Assembly: GCA_015061085.1 (NCBI GenBank)
Contig: SUXG01000020.1
Location: forward strand, 1-39,003
Length of the DNA stretch: 39,003 nt
Direction: 5' to 3'
From: Bacteroidales bacterium
GTDB lineage: Bacteria > Bacteroidota > Bacteroidia > Bacteroidales > Muribaculaceae
Positions 17,161-23,756 of this stretch are shown piece after piece. The notes beneath the pieces were generated by a model, which was not told the origin of the DNA, did not search any database, and was given only the letters and a program-made list of their open reading frames with translations. The translations under genes were made by a program, and so were the position numbers. Within the stretch, counting starts at the first letter, position 1. Every line of letters starts with the position of its first letter.

Positions 17161-18201
17161 TTATTCTATTACACCACTATTGAACACTATCTTCCACGAA
17201 TTTATGATAATGACACTTGACACCCAATCACCCGAACGATCAAGGAAGAATGTGAGATTGTATTCATCTTGACGGTCGAGATACTCTTGGTCGCCCATGC
17301 TGTGATTATAATTTCCTTTGACCAATAGCGCATAGTCTATCAGAGGGATAGAAAGCACCAATTCGTTGTCCTCTGCTCGTCTGACCACCAATATCGGGCG
17401 TCGTTCGACACAAAGACGGTTGACGGTAAGTTCAGCCAATGCGACATTTACGGTTGTCGCTTCTCGCATCGGTACGCCATAGACATCAGCATTGATGTCG
17501 GCACTGCCACCGGTCACACTCCATGGCAGATAAGTGATGAGTTCATCTTCAAGCAAGGTATTGTCGTGAGCCAAGAAACCGTTATAGTCTTGAATCTCAA
17601 ATGTGAATTCATCGGGATTGACATCTTCGCCCGACAGGTGCTGCAATACGACACGCACCACATTGGTGTCCTTGGTCAGACTGATTGTTTCGTAGTGAGT
17701 ACCCGGCTCGGTTGTGACAGTCAGAGTCTTCATGCCATGAAACAGAGGGTGCAAATCATCGTTTACGATGGCACGCTCTCCGACATAAGCACGATTCATG
17801 CGACATTTCATTTCCTCAATGGTGGTTTTGCCTTCTTCTACATCAGGTAGGTCAAATGACTCTTCGTCACTAATGCCACACCATGCCAAAAGTCGATAGG
17901 TCTCTTGTGGAGTTAATTCCACTTCTATGCTGTAGTCATCCGAAGCAAGGGCTTCGCCACTATCGTGCACCTGTGACACAAGGATACCCTCTTTATCAAA
18001 AATGTAGAGCGATACCGAAGTCACTTCATGAGCAAAAGCATTGGCATACTTCATGTTCATGTCGTAGCTAAACTGTATGCGGTAGTTGACCGAACAGTCT
18101 CCCTCATAGTCGTAGATGAAACTCTCATCACACGACGAGAACATGACTGAGGAGAGTATTGCTATGGCTATTATGCCAACGAGTTGACTCAATTTGTTCA
18201 T
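17161..18201 (-). CDS. FimB/Mfa2-family fimbrial anchor lipoprotein
   Basis: 346 residues, the size of P. gingivalis Mfa2. Lipoprotein signal ends SVMFSSC (Cys 24). Family blocks: YRIQFSYDMNMKYANAF, EVTSVSLYIFDKEGILV, PQETYRLLAWCGI (the L-x-A-W motif of Mfa2), LFHGMKTLTV, TKDTNVVRVVLQHL and FTFEIQDYNGFLAHDN. Members anchor the pilus base in the outer membrane and limit fibre length in P. gingivalis. It follows the major fimbrillin gene after an unusually long 190-base gap and precedes the second Mfa2-like gene by 18 bases. A short hairpin (TTGCTC 18223-18228 / GAGCAA 18233-18238) sits in its leader. Confidence 0.87.
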   Translation of the reverse strand: MNKLSQLVGIIAIAILSSVMFSSCDESFIYDYEGDCSVNYRIQFSYDMNMKYANAFAHEVTSVSLYIFDKEGILVSQVHDSGEALASDDYSIEVELTPQETYRLLAWCGISDEESFDLPDVEEGKTTIEEMKCRMNRAYVGERAIVNDDLHPLFHGMKTLTVTTEPGTHYETISLTKDTNVVRVVLQHLSGEDVNPDEFTFEIQDYNGFLAHDNTLLEDELITYLPWSVTGGSADINADVYGVPMREATTVNVALAELTVNRLCVERRPILVVRRAEDNELVLSIPLIDYALLVKGNYNHSMGDQEYLDRQDEYNLTFFLDRSGDWVSSVIIINSWKIVFNSGVIE

Positions 18202-18281
18202 ACTGTTTTATTTATATATAGGTTGCTCTCTGGAGCAATATTGTTTTCTATTTTAGTGCGAAACGATTTTGTCTCGAAGGT

Positions 18282-18309
18282 TGCGTATCACTCTTTGCAT
18301 CGATACGCA
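18282..18309 (-). other. Hairpin in the fimbrillin-anchor gap
   Basis: TGCGTATC (18282-18289) and GATACGCA (18302-18309) form a perfect 8-bp stem with a 12-nt loop. There is no U-run after it on the minus strand, so it is more likely an mRNA processing or stability element than a terminator. Confidence 0.45.
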
Positions 18310-18341
18310 GATGCTTTTTCGGGAATCCCCTGTAAGAAAAA

Positions 18342-18380
18342 TAGGTAATCCGGCAGTGTGAGCGATTGCCCACACCACCG
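18342..18380 (-). terminator. Attenuator-like hairpin after the major fimbrillin gene
   Basis: Read on the minus strand, CGGTGGTGTG and CACACTGCCG (plus-strand 18371-18380 and 18351-18360) form a 10-bp stem including two G-U pairs and a 10-nt loop, starting 12 bases after the fimbrillin stop; ATTACCTATTTTT follows. The weak U-run suggests partial termination, which would give more major subunit than anchor and tip. Confidence 0.5.
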
Positions 18381-18391
18381 AATTTAGAGTG

Positions 18392-19975
18392 TTATTGAAG
18401 AGTTACGTTTTGATTTACAATTTTCCAAGAAAGAACGTTGATGCGTGCAGAAACGTATGATGTTGTTTCTTCAGGTTCTACAGGCTCTGTAACGACTGTG
18501 TTAGGATCGTAAACAGGAGTACCCAAACCGCTGATGCCATCTACTGTGATTACATAGCTGTGGTTGCGAACCACACCCTTGATTTTGTTTGTACCAAGGT
18601 GTTCGATATCTACAGTATAGTATGCCTTGCCATTCCATGCTTGTGCACCTTCAAGAGAAGCAAGATATACGTTTATTTCGTCAGCTGTCTTTGCAGTGAA
18701 TGTGTCGCCTGCGTCAACTGTGTAATACCAATTAAGCAGTGCAGCATCTTCTGTCAAACGATATTTTACAGTGTAGCTGTCTTTGCCTGAATTGCCGACA
18801 ACGAAGAAATCGATATGCTCAGGAAGGATAGTGTGCTTAGTTGTTTCATCACCATAGTAGTAGTTGTCCTTCAATGCATTTGCAATTACATTTTTAATGC
18901 CGTCGAAAGTGTACATTTCAGAGTAAAGACGAGCTACTTGTACAGGGTGTTGCAATTCATCCATCAATTCAGCAGCAATCACAACTTGAGTGTGTTTTTC
19001 GCCTGTATTTTCCAAGCAGTAAACTCTTCTGTCAATGATGTTTGTAAGACCTGCGTAAGAGAATTTAGTGTCATAGTTGACGTTTACACCGTCAGCAGCT
19101 ACTGACTTAGCCCAATATGAACGATAGTAAGGCTCATCGTTCCATGTAAAACCTAATGTTGCGTTTTGCCATGTTGCGTCAATTTCTTTTACAAGATAAG
19201 AACGATCAAGAGTTGTATTGACATCCCAACCTACGATACGAGCATAGATCTTTTTGCCATCAGGACCTGTGATGCCAGTGTCGAAGTTGGCAGATGTACC
19301 GTCTAATGCACTCTTGTTTTCCTTGAGAGTAACCTTTGCGGCAACACGTTCTACAAACACTTGCACCGGAGCAGCCATAGCAGCAGCTTCAGATGAAGCA
19401 ATATTTTCGATAGTGATAGGAGTCGCTGTGATAACTGTGTTAGTACCTTTGACGTATGCCGAGTTGCTCATAAGGAAGCCCTTGGTGTTTTCTACTGCAG
19501 CAGTGTAATCTGCGAGTGTGTTGCGAAGGTTTGTCAATGAGATAGCTTCACCTGCATAGTCCCAGTTGAGCACTACAAGCATTTGAGCAGGATACTCACC
19601 TTGAAGATTTTGAATTGTCAATACTACGTTGGTGATAGTTTCTACGTTAGGCATATTATTGCTTGCATCTGTAATGCTTTTCACAACGTAGTTTGCTTTG
19701 TCACCCTCACCGACCAAAGACGCCGAGTTAAGATTGAACGGATTGCCTGATGCATCAAAGAAGAAGAAGTGAGCTGTAGAGACTTTTTGCTCGCTTGTGT
19801 TGCCTTCTTCGTAACCACCGTCTTCAGCACGAGTTGAAGCGTTTGCACTGTTAACACTTACAGCGATGTAAGATGTTTCAAGTTCACCTGTTCCTGCATT
19901 AGAACCAGGTTCGTCGTTGTTGCAACTTGCCAACAAACAACCTGCCATAAGCATGGCAAATAATGATTTCTTCAT
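18392..19975 (-). CDS. Major fimbrillin (FimA/Mfa1 family, type V pilus shaft subunit)
   Basis: 527 residues. Lipoprotein signal MKKSLFAMLMAGCLLASC with Cys 18; ASTRAED at 46-52 places an Arg49-Ala50 bond where Arg-specific proteases cut Mfa1/FimA pre-pilins to release the N-terminal strand. Family blocks: KVSTAHFFFFDASGNPF, VERVAAKVTLKEN, GWDVNTTLDRSYLVKEI, YCLENT, and a C-terminal VVRNHSYVITVDGISGLGTPV. The final strand ISARINVLSWKIVNQNVTLQ has the I-x-V-L-x-W-x-x-V-x-Q pattern of the donor strand that inserts into the next subunit. Length is larger than FimA (about 385) and near Mfa1 (about 560). The gene is preceded by DUF3868 (34-base gap) and followed by a hairpin. Confidence 0.9.
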   Translation of the reverse strand: MKKSLFAMLMAGCLLASCNNDEPGSNAGTGELETSYIAVSVNSANASTRAEDGGYEEGNTSEQKVSTAHFFFFDASGNPFNLNSASLVGEGDKANYVVKSITDASNNMPNVETITNVVLTIQNLQGEYPAQMLVVLNWDYAGEAISLTNLRNTLADYTAAVENTKGFLMSNSAYVKGTNTVITATPITIENIASSEAAAMAAPVQVFVERVAAKVTLKENKSALDGTSANFDTGITGPDGKKIYARIVGWDVNTTLDRSYLVKEIDATWQNATLGFTWNDEPYYRSYWAKSVAADGVNVNYDTKFSYAGLTNIIDRRVYCLENTGEKHTQVVIAAELMDELQHPVQVARLYSEMYTFDGIKNVIANALKDNYYYGDETTKHTILPEHIDFFVVGNSGKDSYTVKYRLTEDAALLNWYYTVDAGDTFTAKTADEINVYLASLEGAQAWNGKAYYTVDIEHLGTNKIKGVVRNHSYVITVDGISGLGTPVYDPNTVVTEPVEPEETTSYVSARINVLSWKIVNQNVTLQ

Positions 19976-20009
19976 AAAATGAAAATTTAAAAATTAGTAA
20001 TATTATGTA

Positions 20010-21419
20010 TTAAATTAGTTTTTCAATTTGATTGATTGCATTTTCAGCTTCATTGATACCCAATATTTTTGCTTGGCGAAGAAGTAGCAATGCCTCTTCA
20101 TATTGATTGAGCAGAGCGGCATAAATGCCACGAGTATATATCGCTTCTGCTGACTGCCCGGCTTTGTCGAGATGACGCTTGGCTTGTTCAAAATCTTCGC
20201 GTTGCATCTCAGAGATAGCCGCATTAAGGTTGGCAACTTCATCGTCAGGATATATCTTTACAGCCGTTTCGAAGACATAGTTTAATTCGTCACTACCCGG
20301 CTCATATGCCTGAGCCAATAGGTAGAATTCATTCAAGCTGAGTTTCTGTGGGTTCTCGACAAACACTCGCTTGATCTCTTCGACATCGGTGTAGGTGCGT
20401 ATATTGTAGCCGATGTAATAGTCGGAGTGACGTAATGCCGGATAGCAATTCTTGAGCAAGAAGTCATACTCATCACGGTATGAGCTTTTGATGAGCCATT
20501 CTTTGCGGTCTGGGTCCATATCTAAGTCGATTATGCTGATAATCTCTTTTTTGTGAGGCAGTGTCGATGTTTCGACGTATGCACGCAGACCTTCCCAATC
20601 TTCCGGCTCGTATGACGTCTTTATGAACGTTGATCCGAAATGATACAACTTCTGCACATATTCTTTGAGCGATTGAGTACGCCCCATTGCGAGTCGCGTA
20701 TTATTGGAATAAGGACTTTCAGGCGAAGCATAACCCTTGATGGAGAGCTCGGTGATGGTGTTGTCCTTATCGTTCTTTACAGAGTCGATAGATGCGAAGA
20801 TTTTGGTCAACTCGATGCTGTTGTTGCGATAATCCGGGTGGATTTTTGTGTCGCTGACCGGGAAGTCGATGAATGCCGACCCGCTGAGCGAGCGTGTCTT
20901 GGTGACTTCTGCTTTCGGTCGCACATAGCGATAAACGGGCTTGAATGGCTCGACTTGATAGAAGCCTATAGTCATTGCTTCCTCGCGTAATAATTTGTGG
21001 CAGCAACCATAGTCTTTTCGCTCGATAGAAATGTGTGCGCCATTCATCCATTTCTCGTAGGGCTTGACAATTTTGTAGTGCAAATCTTCCGGCATCTCTG
21101 ATGCACGAATGTTAAGCCCATTGCCTTCTGCCACCAATGGCGAATTGCCACGCACATATTGGTAGTAGCGATTGCGACCATAGTAGGCCACTCCTCCCAA
21201 GTCAAGACTATCGGAGCCATTGACCAATACAAATGAAATAAGTGTTGCTTTGTCGCTTTTTATACGCAAGTTTTCAATATTAACCATTACAGAGACCGAC
21301 ATATCTTTGCCGACACGATTGAGTTCTATCTCTTTGACAGAGATGTCTGATAGGGTCTGAGCATTTGCTGATTGGAAAATTGCAACTATTATTAATATAG
21401 GTATAATGATGTGCTTCAT
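20010..21419 (-). CDS. DUF3868 / OmpA-like / TPR periplasmic protein of the fimbrial operon
   Basis: 469 residues with a signal peptide (MKHIIIPILIIVAIFQSANA then QTLS). An N-terminal DUF3868-type domain covers about 21-150 (ISVKEIELNRVGKDMSVSVM, EKWMNGAHISIERKDYGCC). An OmpA-like block follows at about 190-320 (KIHPDYRNNSIELTKIFASI, ELSIKGYASPESPYSNNTRLAMGRTQSLKEYV), which keeps the G-Y-A-S-P-E-S and N-x-x-L-A-x-x-R-[AT]-x-S-L layout. TPR helices fill about 380-469 (DEVANLNAAISEMQREDFEQAKRHLDKAG). Such proteins sit directly before pilin genes in many Bacteroidales and are thought to link the pilus to the envelope; this is by location only. It starts 13 bases after DUF3575. Confidence 0.85.
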   Translation of the reverse strand: MKHIIIPILIIVAIFQSANAQTLSDISVKEIELNRVGKDMSVSVMVNIENLRIKSDKATLISFVLVNGSDSLDLGGVAYYGRNRYYQYVRGNSPLVAEGNGLNIRASEMPEDLHYKIVKPYEKWMNGAHISIERKDYGCCHKLLREEAMTIGFYQVEPFKPVYRYVRPKAEVTKTRSLSGSAFIDFPVSDTKIHPDYRNNSIELTKIFASIDSVKNDKDNTITELSIKGYASPESPYSNNTRLAMGRTQSLKEYVQKLYHFGSTFIKTSYEPEDWEGLRAYVETSTLPHKKEIISIIDLDMDPDRKEWLIKSSYRDEYDFLLKNCYPALRHSDYYIGYNIRTYTDVEEIKRVFVENPQKLSLNEFYLLAQAYEPGSDELNYVFETAVKIYPDDEVANLNAAISEMQREDFEQAKRHLDKAGQSAEAIYTRGIYAALLNQYEEALLLLRQAKILGINEAENAINQIEKLI

Positions 21420-21432
21420 ATTGATTAAGACT

Positions 21433-22020
21433 TTAGAATAAATAGACTAAATTTATGGCTGCTTTGGTAGGACCGACATAGTGGTGCTCTTGGTCTTCTT
21501 CCACTTTGCGTCCGCAACCTGCACATTCAAAACGATCATATAGAGTATAGTTGTAGCCGATGCCGACCTCTAATTCGAGGTTCCACGACCGACCTAAGAT
21601 GAAAGCATATCCGTAGGAAATGCCTCCACCTGCCATCCATCCTTGGTAGCGGGAGTCTGTGAGTTTGGAAAAGTCAGTTCCTAAGAACTTAATATTGTTC
21701 TTGATGCCTCCGACATTGAATTGCCCGGCTTGAGCGTGAATACCCAAAAAGTGACCGCCGAATTTCTCGCAAAACCAATATCTGGCTTCCGGCTGAACAA
21801 ACCAATGCTTCCATTTCATATCCTTGGGCATATTCCATGCGTTAAGGTTGCCCGAGACATCCATGGTCCACTTTCGGGACATGGCAAATTCCAACCCTAA
21901 ATTGACACTTGCCGTCGCATCGTAGGCTAAATTGGTTTTTAAAGCGACGTCTTGAGCCTTCGCCGGCAATAGGTTGAGTAATATTATTGCTAAACCTAAA
22001 ACGAATCTGAGATTCTTTAT
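21433..22020 (-). CDS. DUF3575 protein, first gene of the fimbrial operon, without a canonical start codon
   Basis: Mature part is DUF3575: VALKTNLAYDATASVNLGLEF, KWTMDVSGNLNAWNMP, KWKHWFVQPEARYWF, GHFLGIHAQAGQFNVGG, LELEVGIGYNYTLYDRFECAGCG, ending TKAAINLVYLF, a small outer-membrane barrel. The first TTG/GTG/ATG downstream of the in-frame TGA at 22093-22095 is TTG 21969, inside what should be the signal peptide (KNLRFVLGLAIILLNLLPAKA). Immediately upstream, codon 22020-22018 reads ATA where ATG would give a normal MKNLRFV start. The coordinates given run from that ATA, to include the whole signal peptide; 21969 is the only canonical alternative. A C8 run (minus strand, 22087-22080) lies upstream; see findings. 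The gene begins about 240 bases after the adk terminator, so the operon has its own control region. Confidence 0.72.
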   Translation of the reverse strand: MKNLRFVLGLAIILLNLLPAKAQDVALKTNLAYDATASVNLGLEFAMSRKWTMDVSGNLNAWNMPKDMKWKHWFVQPEARYWFCEKFGGHFLGIHAQAGQFNVGGIKNNIKFLGTDFSKLTDSRYQGWMAGGGISYGYAFILGRSWNLELEVGIGYNYTLYDRFECAGCGRKVEEDQEHHYVGPTKAAINLVYLF

Positions 22021-22032
22021 CCCAGATGAAGA

Positions 22033-22078
22033 ATTTTGCAGTAAATACTTTTTATCGAATAGAAATTTGCTGCAAAAT
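22033..22078 (-). other. Imperfect inverted repeat in the fimbrial operon leader
   Basis: ATTTTGCAGTAAAT (22033-22046) and ATTTGCTGCAAAAT (22065-22078) pair over 14 positions with one mismatch (C-A on the minus transcript) around an 18-nt loop. It lies between the G/C run and the presumed start, so it would be in the 5' leader of the fimbrial transcript. Confidence 0.6.
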
Positions 22079-22079
22079 C

Positions 22080-22087
22080 GGGGGGGG
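22080..22087. repeat. Homopolymer G8 (C8 on the minus strand) upstream of the fimbrial operon
   Basis: Eight consecutive G residues on the plus strand, unusual in this AT-rich intergenic sequence. It lies 60 bases above the missing start of the DUF3575 gene. ATG at 22123 (minus) reads through the tract but falls out of frame with the signal peptide by one base; 7 or 10 residues would put it in frame with no stop in between. Confidence 0.9.
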
Positions 22088-22233
22088 CTGCGTCAAAATG
22101 CTTTCTATCCTATTAATATACATTACAAATACTTTTTCTTTGTGCCAAGCGTTAAACTTTATTTATGCTTGACATCGTATGTGTTTTTTCAAACGGACTA
22201 TGCCGTAATAATACTTTTTCTTTGGAGGATACA

Positions 22234-22269
22234 ATTGTTCCGCATAGCAATATCACTATGCGGAACAAT
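22234..22269 (-). terminator. Terminator after adk
   Basis: ATTGTTCCGCATAG (22234-22247) and CTATGCGGAACAAT (22256-22269) form a perfect 14-bp stem with an 8-nt loop, five bases past the adk stop. It separates adk from the fimbrial operon. Between here and 22020 lie the G8 run and the leader; no exact TANNTTTG box was found there. Confidence 0.85.
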
Positions 22270-22274
22270 GTGTG

Positions 22275-22874
22275 TTATTTCTTTGTGCGACGTACTGCGC
22301 CTGTCTTCGCTTCGATGCCTTCAGCGATGCTGTCGAAGATTTCGTCAACGATGCCAAGACCGTTGATAGCGATGTATCTGCCTTCTTCCTTATAGTATTG
22401 TTGAAGAGGTTTAGTCTGATTGTGATAAACTTCGAGACGATTTTTGATGGTGTCGATGTTGTCGTCGGCACGACCGGTCTGCTGACCACGCTTGATCATA
22501 CGATCCACAAGTTCTTCTTCAGGCACTTCGAGACCTATGACTGCGTGCAAGTCTGTACCACGTTTTTCGAGAAGACCTTTGAGTGCTTCAGCTTGAGGGA
22601 TAGTGCGTGGGAAACCATCAAACACCACACCCTTTACGTCGGCAGCATTTTGTTCCAAAACGTCGTCAAGGATTTGAATCATCAACTCGTCAGGTATCAA
22701 CTGACCCTTTGAAATATAGCTGTCTGCCACTTTGCCAAGTTCGGTGCCTTGTGCTATCTGAGCTCTAAGCACTTCGCCTGTTGAGATATGAAACAAGCCA
22801 TATTCGTCAATCAATTTAGCACTCTGAGTGCCCTTACCGCTACCCGGTGCTCCGAAAATTACTAAGTTCAACAT
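22275..22874 (-). CDS. adk: Adenylate kinase
   Basis: 199 residues. Catalyses ATP + AMP = 2 ADP in the cytoplasm. P-loop GAPGSGKGT at residues 8-16; AMP-binding segment STGEVLRAQIAQGTELG; DGFPRTIPQAEALKG with the catalytic and binding residues; RGQQTGRADDNIDTIKNRLEVYH for the LID-side arginines. There is no Zn-finger LID insert, so it is the short form (about 190-200 residues), as expected in Bacteroidetes. The gene is 37 bases after hpt and is co-transcribed with it from the promoter at 23493-23523; a strong terminator follows. Confidence 0.97.
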   Translation of the reverse strand: MLNLVIFGAPGSGKGTQSAKLIDEYGLFHISTGEVLRAQIAQGTELGKVADSYISKGQLIPDELMIQILDDVLEQNAADVKGVVFDGFPRTIPQAEALKGLLEKRGTDLHAVIGLEVPEEELVDRMIKRGQQTGRADDNIDTIKNRLEVYHNQTKPLQQYYKEEGRYIAINGLGIVDEIFDSIAEGIEAKTGAVRRTKK

Positions 22875-22910
22875 TATATTAGACTTTTTTGATTATTTCA
22901 TTGAGTGTTT

Positions 22911-23459
22911 TTATTCTTCGTCACAATTGATGTAGATTTCAGGTAGGTTGCGAGCCTTGCCGTCGAGGTCGAGTCCGTAGCCGACAACAAATAGCGGCGG
23001 AATTGAAAAAGCTATGTAGTCAGGCACAAAACCAGTCTTGCTGCTTTCTTGCTTGTGAAGAAGGGTGGCAAAACGGATAGATGCCGGATTGAGTTTGCGA
23101 AGGTCGTCAATCATTTTTACAGCTGTCAGTCCGGTATCGACGATGTCTTCAATGATGATGATGTCCTTGCCTTCAACGTTTTCTGATAACCCGATGACTT
23201 GCTTAACTTCTCCGGTAGTGTTTGTGCCTTCGTAACTTGAATATTTGACAAACTGAATTTTTGAGTTAGTCATTGCTAATTCACGATATAAATCTGCCGC
23301 AAAGACAAAAGCACCATTGAGCACACAAAGAAAAATCGGAGATTTCCCTTCGTAGTCGTTGCGAATTTCAGCCGCTACTCTTCGCACTTGCTCTTGAATA
23401 GTGTCAACACGTAGGAACGGTTTAAATCGGAGTCCATTGACTGTTAATATCTCATTCAT
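22911..23459 (-). CDS. hpt: Hypoxanthine phosphoribosyltransferase
   Basis: 182 residues. Converts hypoxanthine (and guanine) plus PRPP to IMP/GMP for purine salvage. The PRPP-binding loop IIIIEDIVDTGLT sits at about 100-112 (E104-D105 ... D108-T109-G110), FLCVLNGAFVFAADLYREL forms the first P-loop-like segment, FVKYSSYEGTNTTGEV the flexible catalytic loop, and PDYIAFSIPPLFVVGYGLDLDGKARNLPEIY the base-binding C-terminus with V-G-Y-G-L-D. Length is standard for bacterial HPRT. Reads into adk. Confidence 0.96.
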   Translation of the reverse strand: MNEILTVNGLRFKPFLRVDTIQEQVRRVAAEIRNDYEGKSPIFLCVLNGAFVFAADLYRELAMTNSKIQFVKYSSYEGTNTTGEVKQVIGLSENVEGKDIIIIEDIVDTGLTAVKMIDDLRKLNPASIRFATLLHKQESSKTGFVPDYIAFSIPPLFVVGYGLDLDGKARNLPEIYINCDEE

Positions 23460-23492
23460 GTCATTATGACTTTAAAGAAATACAATTTTGTG

Positions 23493-23523
23493 CAAAGGTA
23501 ATAAAAAATGTAATACATGCAAT
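23493..23523 (-). promoter_or_regulatory. Promoter of hpt-adk
   Basis: Minus strand: ATTG (23520-23523), 19-nt spacer, TACCTTTG (23493-23500). The -7 box is a perfect match, the -33 box has one mismatch. The start codon of hpt lies 34 nt below. Confidence 0.75.
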
Positions 23524-23591
23524 ATTTAATAATTGATTATTGGTTAGTTGTTGTTGGATTTCTTGATGTTTGTCAAAAACTTTATAAAAAT

Positions 23592-23623
23592 TTAGGTTGT
23601 TATAGAAATAATTACTACTTTTG
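23592..23623 (+). promoter_or_regulatory. Promoter of the pseudouridine synthase gene
   Basis: TACTTTTG (23616-23623) is an exact -7 box; TTAG (23592-23595) is a weak -33 box with a 20-nt spacer. Transcription would begin near 23630, giving a leader of about 125 nt. Confidence 0.6.
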
Positions 23624-23716
23624 CGCTCAGATTAAGCCACGTGTTTTGTAAGTAATTGTAATAGTGGTAGTTCTTTTAAGAGATTTAGAATAAAAAAGAT
23701 ATTTAGAAATTTATGA

Positions 23717-23736
23717 TGTCAGCAGAGATGCTGACA
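23717..23736 (+). other. Leader hairpin with GNRA tetraloop before the pseudouridine synthase gene
   Basis: TGTCAGCA (23717-23724) and TGCTGACA (23729-23736) form a perfect 8-bp stem closed by GAGA, a GNRA-type tetraloop. It lies 20 nt before ATG 23757, close enough to affect ribosome access or mRNA stability. Confidence 0.55.
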
Positions 23737-23756
23737 ATCAATTTATGGAAAACTAA

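Noticed and set aside
22033..22078. Invertible promoter with flanking inverted repeats
   Set aside because: The gap between arms is only 18 bases, too short to hold a promoter, and no recombinase gene is nearby.
22256..22712. Plus-strand open frames over adk
   Set aside because: They are antisense to a canonical adenylate kinase gene and have no family features.
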